Shown: in pieces, positions 24,405 to 30,859 of the stretch
How positions within the stretch are numbered: the stretch's first letter is position 1
Layout of the letters: the number at the start of each line of letters is the position of its first letter
Virus record (IMG/VR): IMGVR_UViG_3300043429_000489
Span: 1-39,339 of that record
Length of the DNA: 39,339 nucleotides
DNA from: a virus
Direction: 5' to 3' (one strand)
Notes under the pieces: generated by a model
Told to the model about the DNA's origin: nothing
Database searches by the model: none
What the model saw: only the letters and a program-made list of their open reading frames with translations
Made by a program: the position numbers and the translations under genes

Positions 24405-24619
24405 GCCGTACCTACTTCCATGCCGCCACGCTTCCACAGTGTGTCCGCGTTGCCGACGATCTTGGCGTAGGCCATCGTGATCGGCGCATCGCAGCGCTTG
24501 CACGTGAAGTAGTACGTGATGCGATCGAAATCCGGATTGATCGGCTCGACTGTTTGATCTCGCTGAACGACAAGATCATTGATCGAGTGCTCGCACTTCT
24601 GCCTGAACAACCCGATCAT
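24401..24619 (-). CDS. Small CxxC protein, function unknown
   Basis: The protein has 72 residues and is joined to both neighbours by ATGA overlaps (24616 and 24401). Cysteines occur at CEH near residue 9 and in YYFTCKRCDAPI in the middle. One CxxC pair is clear; a complete four-ligand zinc site is not. The C-terminus (AYAKIVGNADTLWKRGG) is helical. The strict overlaps show it is translated within the early left operon. No function can be assigned. Confidence 0.6.
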   Translation of the reverse strand: MIGLFRQKCEHSINDLVVQRDQTVEPINPDFDRITYYFTCKRCDAPITMAYAKIVGNADTLWKRGGMEVGTA

Positions 24620-24801
24620 TCAATTTCTCCGATCACGCCCAGTCGTTGCTTCTCGATCTCGCGATCCGGCCACTCCCGCGGCTCATCGATAGAGACTTGC
24701 CATCGATGAATACTCGGGTTATGCCCTTTCCAGCGCCATCGCCAGGCAACAGTCTCGCCTTCTTGCGCTTGCTCGCGATCCTCCGTTGTGAATGTAGTCA
24801 T
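24616..24801 (-). CDS. Small Trp-rich early protein, function unknown
   Basis: The protein has 61 residues. The ATG at 24801 is preceded by AAGGAGGAGG, the strongest ribosome site in this part of the operon, and overlaps the stop of the 56-residue gene upstream. The sequence holds GETVAWRWRWKGHNPSIHRW, followed by a charged C-terminus with many Glu and Arg. The alternation of Trp and charged residues suggests a small beta domain. Homology is not recognised. Confidence 0.55.
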   Translation of the reverse strand: MTTFTTEDREQAQEGETVAWRWRWKGHNPSIHRWQVSIDEPREWPDREIEKQRLGVIGEIE

Positions 24802-24968
24802 TCCTCCTCCTTCGGCTCAGGGCACTTCGCGTGCAGGGCATCGAAGGCTCGCAGATCCTTAACGACATCCATCATCGGGGCCGGCACTTCGAGGAGCTTG
24901 CGCTCCCCGCAGCCCTTGCATCGCATCTCGCCCGTATGGGCGTCAAGATATACCTTTGGAGTGTTCAT
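24798..24968 (-). CDS. 56-residue CxxC protein, function unknown
   Basis: This is a short gene with a start and stop that fit the operon exactly. Its ATG (24966-24968) overlaps the MazG stop, and its TGA (24798-24800) overlaps the next start. The protein begins MNTPKVYLDAHTGEMRCKGC and continues GERKLLEVPAP. It then has a helix (DVVKDLRAFDALHAKC) and an acidic end. CKGC plus His46 and Cys49 could bind one zinc ion. The chain of overlaps is the main evidence that it is real. Confidence 0.65.
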   Translation of the reverse strand: MNTPKVYLDAHTGEMRCKGCGERKLLEVPAPMMDVVKDLRAFDALHAKCPEPKEEE

Positions 24969-25270
24969 GCCGGGAGATCTCCTTCCTTGATGAATACGCC
25001 ATTAACCATCCGCCCCTTGCGATCCTTGATCTCATCGTAGGCAGCCGTTACGCAGCCCTCAAAGCTGAGATTGAGCTGGGCAGCGATGATTACGAGCGTG
25101 ACCACGACATCGCCAATACCATCGATGATCTCGGCCTGCCGGCCCTTGTTGATCCCGTCGGCAAGCTCGCCTAGCTCCGACATCGTTTTGAGAAGCTGGC
25201 TCTTCGGATCGGATCCTTCGATCAGATTGCGATCGGCCGCCCACTGGCGGATAAGCTGGATCTCACGCAT
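24965..25270 (-). CDS. MazG-like nucleotide pyrophosphohydrolase
   Basis: The protein has 101 residues. The ATG at 25270 follows GGAGG; upstream in-frame ATGs lie inside the preceding gene. The MazG metal site is visible as E32-x-x-E35 (SELGELADG), then E47-x-x-D50 and D54 (EIIDGIGDVVVTL). This is the helical all-alpha NTP-PPase fold, single-domain as in phages. It would hydrolyse nucleoside triphosphates, possibly (d)NTPs or alarmone-related nucleotides; the substrate is unknown here. In the early operon it may reset the nucleotide pool of the host. It is coupled to the next gene by an ATGA overlap. Confidence 0.85.
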   Translation of the reverse strand: MREIQLIRQWAADRNLIEGSDPKSQLLKTMSELGELADGINKGRQAEIIDGIGDVVVTLVIIAAQLNLSFEGCVTAAYDEIKDRKGRMVNGVFIKEGDLPA

Positions 25271-25514
25271 GGATTCCTCCCGTCTTGAAAGCGGCAGCTC
25301 GTTCCCTAGAAATCCAGTGGCCGTCATCATTGATGCTGTCGCTCGTCGCAGAAATAAAGGATGCGCGAGAGCAATTAAAAATCTTATCGGCCCCGACCGA
25401 GTAGAACACCCTGTCATTGACGATGCCTACTACTCGCCTGAACGAGTACCGGCTGCCGACGCTATTCTTTGGGTAGAAAACCTGGCCGACCTCTATTTTT
25501 CTTTTTGCGCTCAT
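25263..25514 (-). CDS. Hypothetical early protein with SH3-like strand pattern
   Basis: The protein has 83 residues. The ATG at 25514 is preceded by GGAGG and overlaps the stop of the upstream gene. The sequence KIEVGQVFYPKNSVGSRYSF, then RRVVGIVNDRVFYSV, suggests a small beta barrel. The C-terminus (HWISRERAAAFKTGG) resembles the end of many small phage proteins. It overlaps the MazG start by 8 bp. I cannot name a family. Confidence 0.55.
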   Translation of the reverse strand: MSAKRKIEVGQVFYPKNSVGSRYSFRRVVGIVNDRVFYSVGADKIFNCSRASFISATSDSINDDGHWISRERAAAFKTGGIHA

Positions 25515-25690
25515 GAGCGGTCCTCCACTTTCACGCGCCGCCCATCTGGGTAGTAGAGCGTGTCGCAATAGAGACTAGGCGCGTTGGCGAGGAGATCGCT
25601 CCCCTCACGCACGGGGCGCTTCGGTTCCCCCTTGTATTCACCCTTGTAGTGATAACGCGGGACGACAATCATTTTCTGTTTTGTGCTCAT
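25511..25690 (-). CDS. 59-residue hypothetical early protein
   Basis: The gene fits exactly between its neighbours: ATG at 25688-25690 overlaps the upstream TGA, and its own TGA overlaps the next ATG. The N-terminus is basic (KQKMIVVPRYHYKGEYKGEP). The C-terminal part has DTLYYPDGRRVKVEDRS, in which the nucleotides for YYPDGRRV (25531-25556) are identical over 26 bp to part of the lysozyme gene. Function is unknown. Confidence 0.65.
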   Translation of the reverse strand: MSTKQKMIVVPRYHYKGEYKGEPKRPVREGSDLLANAPSLYCDTLYYPDGRRVKVEDRS

Positions 25691-26007
25691 TCAAATACCT
25701 CTGCGCTCTTGATCTTTCCCGTCTCTCCGTCCCTGATAATGTTGATTACTTCCATCACGTTTCCGTCATCTATGAACTGGGTAAACTCGATCCATCCATC
25801 TCTACGACGAAAAACTAAATAGCTTTCAACATCAGGTTTTGGCTCAGGTTTGATGCGGTATTCGTTTGTTTCGCTCCAGCTTGGCGCACAATCACTCTGG
25901 AATGTCCACCACTTGTAATCAGTAGATTCATTTTTTACTTCAATAACAGCGCCATCAGCCCATGCTTTGATTACTTCTGCGTGTTTATGTGGTTTCCTGT
26001 TCATCAT
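25687..26007 (-). CDS. Conserved phage protein of unknown function
   Basis: The protein has 106 residues. The start ATGATG is preceded by AGGAGG. The N-terminal motif (KPHKHAEVIKAWADGAVIEV, then a W-W pair and EYRIKPEPKPD) is one I have seen often in small early phage proteins; it resembles a compact beta domain that ends in a Pro-rich linker. The C-terminal half (YLVFRRRDGWIEFTQF) looks like more strands. No enzyme residues are evident. Its stop overlaps the start of the next gene. Confidence 0.6.
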   Translation of the reverse strand: MMNRKPHKHAEVIKAWADGAVIEVKNESTDYKWWTFQSDCAPSWSETNEYRIKPEPKPDVESYLVFRRRDGWIEFTQFIDDGNVMEVINIIRDGETGKIKSAEVFE

Positions 26008-26012
26008 TCCTC

Positions 26013-26444
26013 CTAAAAAGGAATGTCGTCATCCATCGCGGCAATGCCAGATGGTGCGGGTTGATCGGCAGGCTTCGTGCGGCTATAACTCTCGCCGTCC
26101 TCAGCGCCCGCGGGCTTGCCGCCTAGCATTTGCAAAGTGTCGGCTTTGATCTCAGTCGAGTACTTCTCAACGCCTGATTGATCCGTCCATTTGCGAGTGA
26201 CGATCTTGCCGCTTACATAGACTTGCGTGCCCTTGCGGACGTGCTTATCAATGATCTCAGCGAGTTTTCCGAAGGCCGTCACGCGATGCCATTCGGTAGC
26301 TTCGCGCTGCTCGTTCGTTGTCTTGTCGCGCCACTTATCCGTGGTGGCCACGGAAAAATTCACGACTGCATCGCCGCTCGGTAGGTAGCGAGTTTCAGGA
26401 TCTCGGCCGACGTGGCCGATGAGTTTGGCTTCGTTAAGTGACAT
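26013..26444 (-). CDS. ssb: Single-stranded DNA-binding protein
   Basis: The protein has 143 residues. The OB-fold sequence is typical: NEAKLIGHVGRDPETRYLPS, VVNFSVATTDKW, EWHRVTAFGKLAEI, KGTQVYVSGKIVTRKW, with a linker rich in Pro and Ser and the acidic tip MDDDIPF. The tip is the conserved peptide that docks replication and repair partners. It coats single-stranded DNA during phage replication and works with the Bet annealase encoded in the same operon. Confidence 0.95.
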   Translation of the reverse strand: MSLNEAKLIGHVGRDPETRYLPSGDAVVNFSVATTDKWRDKTTNEQREATEWHRVTAFGKLAEIIDKHVRKGTQVYVSGKIVTRKWTDQSGVEKYSTEIKADTLQMLGGKPAGAEDGESYSRTKPADQPAPSGIAAMDDDIPF

Positions 26445-26464
26445 GTCTTGCTACTTTCTTATTT

Positions 26465-26680
26465 TTAGGTGTAGCGCAGGGGATCTGCGCCTGGTTCATC
26501 GATTGCACCGAGATACCCCTCGGCATGTTGGGGGCAGGAATAGACGCCCGCTACGTACTGGCTATGTTTCTCTGCATCAAAGTTCAGGCATAGCGCGACT
26601 GTGACGCCGCCTTCGGTAACGGCTGCGACTTGATCGCTCCAGTAGCGGCAGTTGTCGCATGCGCGTGGGCGTACATTCAT
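26465..26680 (-). CDS. Small Cys-rich protein, zinc-ribbon candidate
   Basis: The protein has 71 residues. The ATG at 26680 overlaps the stop of the upstream gene in ATGA, so the longer frame starting at 26704 is not used. Four cysteines are suitably placed: CDNC in ACDNCRYW, then LCLNFD and YSCPQHAEG, as in small treble-clef or ribbon proteins. Such proteins often bind nucleic acid or a protein partner. The place beside SSB is suggestive only. Confidence 0.6.
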   Translation of the reverse strand: MNVRPRACDNCRYWSDQVAAVTEGGVTVALCLNFDAEKHSQYVAGVYSCPQHAEGYLGAIDEPGADPLRYT

Positions 26681-27021
26681 GCAAATAGCCCTCGCGTTGG
26701 ACAATCACGACCCTGATTGCAGTTGTCATTGCAAGGCGGGCAGGGCGGCTTGATGCCATTCGATTTAAATACCGGATGGATCCGCTTGTGCGTCACGCTG
26801 CAACGGCGGGCTTCACCTTCTACGAGCAGGCCGACTTGCAATAGCTCGTTGACGCGCCCGCATACCGATGAAAGCTCCAGGCCCATTGCGCGAGCAAGCT
26901 CACGCCGGGAGTACCCGACACCTTCAATCATCGACGTAAGAATTCGCTGCGCTTGCTGCCCGACTTTTCCAGTCTCGCGATGCTCTTTGTATGCCTCTCT
27001 TGATGTAGTAGATGCGCTCAT
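26677..27021 (-). CDS. Winged-helix DNA-binding protein with Cys-rich tail
   Basis: The protein has 114 residues. The centre (QRILTSMIEGVGYSRRELAR, then AMGLELSSVCGRVNELLQVG, then LLVEGEARR) is a MarR-like winged helix: helix, turn-helix, and a wing that ends in RIHPV. The last 25 residues have five cysteines (CPPCNDNC, then CNQGRDCP counted once overlapping), which could hold a zinc ion. Similar proteins occur in early phage operons; the target is unknown. It may regulate the left operon or act in recombination together with its neighbours. Confidence 0.6.
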   Translation of the reverse strand: MSASTTSREAYKEHRETGKVGQQAQRILTSMIEGVGYSRRELARAMGLELSSVCGRVNELLQVGLLVEGEARRCSVTHKRIHPVFKSNGIKPPCPPCNDNCNQGRDCPTRGLFA

Positions 27022-27030
27022 GTTTTCTCC

Positions 27031-28572
27031 TTAGATTCGTTCGGCCAAGTCCATGTTGCAAAGACGATCGACTACCTCTGCTTGATCGACGCCGTAGTGC
27101 AACGCCAGGTGCACGATGATTTCTTCATCGCTGGGCAATCCGCACTTCTCGCGCGGAGTTTGTGGCACGCATATCTCTGGCTTGCCGAAACTGGCCACGC
27201 TGCTTAGCGGAGAAGCAATGACACTCACGGCTTGGAGCTTGCGCTCTTCTTCGATGCGGATCCGCTCGCGCTCAGCTTCGATGCGCTTGGCTTCGGATTG
27301 CTTGTGCTCGTTGACACGTGATGCCACTAGCAAATTGAAGTCGTCCAGGGGCCTGGAAACAATCGACTGAAGATCGCTAAACAAAAAGCCGTAGTCTTTG
27401 CGGATCTCGGATGACGCATTGAGATTGCCGCGGATCTGAGCGGCGATACGAAACGCCTCCATCTCGGCCGCTGCGGTCTCGGTATCGATCGCATCGTGCA
27501 GACTGGCAAGCGTGCGCTTGTTCTTGGCAGCTTCGGCAAACTTTGGCGCGGGCACGTTCAAGCGGATCGGTGCGATTTCTTTCTCAAGGCTGCTCACATG
27601 ATCGTCGAACTGGGCGCGTGCCTTGGCGATGATCTCGGCCTTGATCGCTTCCTTGCGCTCCTTCACGAGCTTGTCCAGCTCCAGGCGTTTGGCGCGGAAG
27701 TTGTCCTTGATGTAGTCGATTGTTTTCATCAGCTCATCGATGCTCGCCGTTTGCGCAAGGGCGCTCTCACGGGCGGCTTCGAGCTTGTCCTCGCACTCTT
27801 TGCAGAACTTGACGGCCTGCTCAGCGTTAGCGAAGTCTTGATCGTTCTTGAGATCGGTGCTGATCGAGCGGATGTAATCGACGGCCACGAGCTTGTACTC
27901 GTTCATGTTGCTGGCCATCACTTCGCCCTTGATCTGCACGTGAATGGCCGGCAGCGCCTCGATGACTTCGGCTTTCGGGGCTTCCTTGAGTGCCTTTGGC
28001 TTGTGAGCTGCGAGATCCTTGGCGAACTGCTCCCATCCCAGAATGATCTTTTGGCGTAGGGCAGGATCGGACTCGTACCAGAACTCGCGCTTCTCCACGA
28101 GCTGCTCGCCGGCCCACTTGCTGGCCATGAAGAGCGTCTTGATGGATCCGGCAATCATCATCTGCTGCTCCATCTGGACGCGATACATTTCGTCCAGATC
28201 GTCGGCGGTCTTGCATGCGCGGATCTCGTCGTTCAGAGACTTGTGCTCGAAGTTGATCGACTCATCCATGGTCAAGCCATCGAACGAGGCAGAGTACTTG
28301 CCCTCCACGCCAGTCACGGGGTAAAGCTCCTGGCCAATGATCTCTTCGGCCAGGGGACGGGCGAGCGCCTCGAAGGCGTGGCCATCGTTGAATCGGCGTT
28401 GCGTAGCCGCATCCACGTCTTTGACGATCCCGGACTTCATCTCGTCAAGGAGCTGGGTACGGGTTTTGTACTTCGATACGCCGAGCATGGCGGGCGCATC
28501 GCTGGCGTTGAAGTGTTGGGCGCGATGGGCATGCCACTCTGGCGTGCCTTGAATGAGGTTAATTATTTGCAT
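27031..28572 (-). CDS. YqaJ-type exonuclease fused to a DUF1351-like region
   Basis: The protein has 513 residues. Residues 1-200 form a PD-(D/E)XK nuclease of the YqaJ/lambda-exonuclease type: GTPEWHAHRAQHFNASDAPA near the start, E68 in NDGHAFEAL, D98 in SFDGL and E109-x-K111 in FEHKSL. It would resect double-stranded DNA ends to leave 3' strands for the Bet protein. Residues about 215-430 form a helical coiled region (NEYKLVAVDYIRSIS; KDNFRAKRLELDKLVKERKE) like DUF1351 proteins, which are often separate. The C-terminal 35 residues (SDEEIIVHLALHYGVDQAE) form a small extra domain. The start overlaps the bet stop by 14 bp. Confidence 0.85.
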   Translation of the reverse strand: MQIINLIQGTPEWHAHRAQHFNASDAPAMLGVSKYKTRTQLLDEMKSGIVKDVDAATQRRFNDGHAFEALARPLAEEIIGQELYPVTGVEGKYSASFDGLTMDESINFEHKSLNDEIRACKTADDLDEMYRVQMEQQMMIAGSIKTLFMASKWAGEQLVEKREFWYESDPALRQKIILGWEQFAKDLAAHKPKALKEAPKAEVIEALPAIHVQIKGEVMASNMNEYKLVAVDYIRSISTDLKNDQDFANAEQAVKFCKECEDKLEAARESALAQTASIDELMKTIDYIKDNFRAKRLELDKLVKERKEAIKAEIIAKARAQFDDHVSSLEKEIAPIRLNVPAPKFAEAAKNKRTLASLHDAIDTETAAAEMEAFRIAAQIRGNLNASSEIRKDYGFLFSDLQSIVSRPLDDFNLLVASRVNEHKQSEAKRIEAERERIRIEEERKLQAVSVIASPLSSVASFGKPEICVPQTPREKCGLPSDEEIIVHLALHYGVDQAEVVDRLCNMDLAERI

Positions 28573-29401
28573 GTTCTTCTTCCTGTTCTGGTGTCGTGGT
28601 GAGTGAGCGGATCTCCTTCTTCTGCTCTTCGGTGAGGGTGGCCTTCGTCTCGATCATGGCGATGATGTCGTTAGCGGACTTCTTGCCGCCTTCGATGGCT
28701 GCCTGCCAGGCGCTCTTATTCTTGTCGAGTGAGGCCTTGGTGTAGGCCGGCTTCTCTGGCAGCGCAGGCTTGATCTCGCCCGTCTCGTTGTCGATGAATT
28801 CGGGCGTGAAGCTCTTGCCTTCCATCTCGTCGGCCGTCGGTTGTGCGCCGATCTCCGGGAAAGCCATCCGCAGCGCTTGCGCCTGGGCGCACTTGGCGAT
28901 CTGCGCATACGGGCGCTTGGCCCACATGGCATTGGGCGCAATGCTCTTTTCTTTGCCGCCCTTGACCGCGTAGTTTTCTTTCCAGCGCTCAATCGCCGTA
29001 AAGTCGGCTACGGATCCGTCGGCCATCTTGCGTTTGACAGTGACGCGACACCATTGCGGGTACGTCGTATCAACGCCGCCGAGCTTCTCGGTGACATCGG
29101 GGCCGTACTCTGGCTCCGTGATGCCGGCATAGACGCCTGAGCGGGCAGCTTGCGTGCGGTACATGCCGATACCAGGCATAACGACATCGCGCATAGATCC
29201 GGCCTTGCTATCCCACATCGGGACGATATGGACGGGCTTTTGCATCGGATCGAGACCACTGGCGCGGCAGTAGCCGAGCACCATCTTGATCGATTCGACC
29301 GCGGCTCCGGGGTAGAGACTGGACTGAAGGACAGTGAGCAGCTCAGATTCGTTCATTTGTAGGGCGGGCAGACCGACCTCCTGTTTGGTAATTGCGTTCA
29401 T
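28559..29401 (-). CDS. bet: Bet/RecT-family single-strand annealing protein
   Basis: The protein has 280 residues. The central block (MVLGYCRASGLDPMQKPVHI, VMPGIGMYRTQAARSGVYAG, WCRVTVKRKMADGSVADFTA, MWAKRPYAQIAKCAQAQALR) is the lambda Bet signature. The C-terminal third is a Lys/Glu-rich tail, about 85 residues, which usually contacts SSB. The protein anneals complementary single strands in phage recombination and works with the exonuclease and SSB in the same operon. It starts after AAGGAAAACCC. Confidence 0.93.
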   Translation of the reverse strand: MNAITKQEVGLPALQMNESELLTVLQSSLYPGAAVESIKMVLGYCRASGLDPMQKPVHIVPMWDSKAGSMRDVVMPGIGMYRTQAARSGVYAGITEPEYGPDVTEKLGGVDTTYPQWCRVTVKRKMADGSVADFTAIERWKENYAVKGGKEKSIAPNAMWAKRPYAQIAKCAQAQALRMAFPEIGAQPTADEMEGKSFTPEFIDNETGEIKPALPEKPAYTKASLDKNKSAWQAAIEGGKKSANDIIAMIETKATLTEEQKKEIRSLTTTPEQEEEHANN

Positions 29402-29416
29402 GGGTTTTCCTTGTGG

Positions 29417-29524
29417 TTAGAGGGTGCGTTTTGCTTGATTCCAGCTCGTTTTCCAGCCGTAGCCCAAAGAGCGCCAATAGCGGAAATTGCGGACAAAGCG
29501 GATCGCGTTAGATGCGCATTGCAT
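29417..29524 (-). CDS. 35-residue Arg/Trp-rich phage micropeptide
   Basis: The ATG (29522-29524) follows GGAG with 6 bases between them, and the gene overlaps the upstream one by 17 bp. The peptide contains AIRFVRNFRYWRSLGYGWKT, then SWNQAKRTL. The spacing of Arg, Tyr, Leu-Gly and Ala-x-R-T-L is one I have seen in very short phage proteins that precede recombination genes. The function of the family is unknown. It fills the gap before bet. Confidence 0.55.
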   Translation of the reverse strand: MQCASNAIRFVRNFRYWRSLGYGWKTSWNQAKRTL

Positions 29525-29735
29525 GGCGTGCTCCGCATTGATTGGTGGCTTCAAGAAGCTGGTTGACCTTGCGCTCTAAGGCCTTTTGACGGGACTCGAC
29601 GCGATCAAGCTCATTCAGCGCTTCGATGCGCTCGTCGTCAGACAGAGCGAAGCCGCAGAGAAAAGCCAGGGGGATGAGAGAGAGAATTACCCAGCGCTGG
29701 ACGCCTTTGGGTGTTGGGTTTGCTGTCGTTTTCAT
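29508..29735 (-). CDS. Small single-pass membrane protein, first gene of the left operon
   Basis: The protein has 75 residues; AAAGGTGATCC precedes the ATG. A basic N-terminus is followed by one membrane segment (VILSLIPLAFLCGFALS, residues 16-32) and a coiled cytoplasmic or periplasmic tail (DDERIEALNELDRVESRQKA). It occupies the position directly behind the left operators, where lambdoid phages carry kil, cIII or anti-host genes. It may act on the host envelope or on lysogeny, but no homology is recognised. Confidence 0.65.
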   Translation of the reverse strand: MKTTANPTPKGVQRWVILSLIPLAFLCGFALSDDERIEALNELDRVESRQKALERKVNQLLEATNQCGARHAMRI

Positions 29736-29754
29736 GGATCACCTTTGGTAGAGT

Positions 29755-29826
29755 TGCACAAATTGTTATATCGCAGAATACACAGTTTGTGTAACACGTG
29801 CAATAGGTTTATCCACAAAATGCAAA
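29755..29826. promoter_or_regulatory. Left operator cluster (OL) and left promoter
   Basis: Three 15-bp sites fit the dyad xxCACA-N3-TGxxAx: TGCACA-AAT-TGTTAT at 29755-29769, the perfect TACACA-GTT-TGTGTA at 29779-29793, and TCCACA-AAA-TGCAAA at 29812-29826. Possible minus-strand promoters are TTGCAC (29798-29803) with TATTCT (29775-29780, 17-bp spacer), or TTACAC (29789-29794) with TATAAC (29765-29770, 18-bp spacer). The middle operator covers both. This would let CI and Cro shut the whole left operon. Confidence 0.7.
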
Positions 29827-29856
29827 ATTATTTTGCTAGGTGTTTACCCGTAGGCG

Positions 29857-29880
29857 AAAAAAAACCCGCCGAAGCGGGTT
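29857..29880 (-). terminator. Terminator of the repressor gene
   Basis: AACCCGC (29863-29869) pairs with GCGGGTT (29874-29880) around CGAA. On the minus strand the stem is followed by a run of eight T. It lies 20 bp beyond the cI stop and separates cI from the left operators. Confidence 0.93.
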
Positions 29881-29900
29881 CTTGTGCAGAAGGTCGGAAT

Positions 29901-30527
29901 TTACAAGAAGGAGATCCGGTGGATCATTTCGACCACGACGCCAAGGATCTGAGAGCCTTCTGCCGGGATGAACGGAATCATCGGGTAAAGCGGATTGACG
30001 GGCTTTAAATAGCTCGCGCTGCCGTCTTTGACGTATTGCTTGAACGTGGCTTCTTCCCTCTGGCCCAGGCGAGCAATGACGTAGGAGCCGTGTACTGCCG
30101 GCTTGACAGGATCCGCAATGACGACGCACCCGTCGGGGAAGGTCGGGGCCATTGAATCGCCCACGACGCGCAGGGCAAAGCCACTCTTAGGGACTTGCAA
30201 ATCAGTCTCAACCCACTCTTGCGAATGGCTATCGTTTTCGGGATCGTCAATGTACTGAGTAATTTCGTCCCAGGCCAGAAGTCGTACCCGATTTCGTAAA
30301 GGCCGCGTGACACTTTCGACGTTGCTCTTTTCGTCGTTGATCAACTCGGCCACTGTGCAGCCAAGTGCCTTAGACAACTCATCAAGCTGCCGGATCTTGG
30401 GCGTGCGCTCGTCGCGCTCATACATGGACAAGCGGGTGTTTCCCCAGGCCAAGCGGTCTCCTAGCTCTCTTTGCGAGATGCCTTGTGCCTTCCGCAACCG
30501 GCGGATTCGTTGGCCTATTGTCTCCAT
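29901..30527 (-). CDS. cI: CI-type repressor (HTH plus S24 peptidase fold)
   Basis: The protein has 208 residues. Residues 4-62 form an HTH_3 domain (RIRRLRKAQGISQRELGDRL; SMYERDERTPKIRQLDELSK). Residues 85-205 form the LexA/CI peptidase domain with Ser125 (VVGDSMAPTFPDG) and Lys163 (EEATFKQYV). The hinge, where lambdoid repressors have Ala-Gly as the scissile bond, reads LLAWDEITQYIDD and shows no Ala-Gly. SOS-induced self-cleavage may therefore be altered. It would hold the lysogenic state by binding the dyads on both sides of its gene. It is transcribed from a promoter that contains one of these dyads. Confidence 0.92.
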   Translation of the reverse strand: METIGQRIRRLRKAQGISQRELGDRLAWGNTRLSMYERDERTPKIRQLDELSKALGCTVAELINDEKSNVESVTRPLRNRVRLLAWDEITQYIDDPENDSHSQEWVETDLQVPKSGFALRVVGDSMAPTFPDGCVVIADPVKPAVHGSYVIARLGQREEATFKQYVKDGSASYLKPVNPLYPMIPFIPAEGSQILGVVVEMIHRISFL

Positions 30528-30533
30528 ACCTCT

Positions 30534-30643
30534 AGTATAGGTTCACATGGTGTGAAATTCAAGTGCCGTCCTAGACAGGACAAGGCCTCGTCAAATGTTT
30601 TGCAGTTTGTGGATTCTTAGGTTATGATTTCACAAATCAACAA
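30534..30643. promoter_or_regulatory. Right operator region: cI promoter, cro promoter and operators
   Basis: The cI promoter on the minus strand is TTGAAT (30557-30562), a 17-bp spacer and TATACT (30534-30539). The perfect dyad TTCACA-TGG-TGTGAA (30542-30556) fills its spacer, which predicts autorepression or Cro control. The cro promoter on the plus strand is TTGCAG (30600-30605), a 17-bp spacer and TATGAT (30623-30628). A second dyad (30599-30613; minus strand TCCACA-AAC-TGCAAA) covers its -35. A half-site TTCACA follows the -10 (30629-30634). Confidence 0.72.
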
Positions 30644-30657
30644 CAAACGAGGACTTC

Positions 30658-30855
30658 ATGGACGCATTAGAAAAGGCCTGCAAGGCCGTAGGTAACAAGA
30701 AAAAGATGGCCGAGATCTTAGGTGTCGGCAATACCGCCATCTCAGCCTGGCTCAGTCGTGGCCGGATCCCTGCGGGCTACATCCTGAAGATTGAAAAAGC
30801 CTCTGGCGTTTCCCGCCACGAGCTGCGTCCGGATCTCTACCCCGTCGAAGGTTAG
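30658..30855 (+). CDS. Cro-type repressor (YdaS-like HTH)
   Basis: The protein has 65 residues, with ACGAGGAC before the ATG. It is almost entirely one HTH domain: MDALEKACKAVGNKKKMAEI, then LGVGNTAISAWLSRGRIPAG and YILKIEKASGVSRHEL. This is the pattern of YdaS/Cro proteins. It is divergent from cI and the first gene of the right operon, the classical cro position. It probably competes with CI for the same dyads and turns down early transcription. Some YdaS relatives are called antitoxins, but no toxin partner is adjacent. Confidence 0.85.
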   Translation: MDALEKACKAVGNKKKMAEILGVGNTAISAWLSRGRIPAGYILKIEKASGVSRHELRPDLYPVEG

Positions 30856-30859
30856 GCGG

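Noticed and set aside
30658-30855. YdaS antitoxin of a toxin-antitoxin pair
   Set aside because: No YdaT-like toxin is adjacent. The divergent position opposite cI and the operators make Cro the better call.
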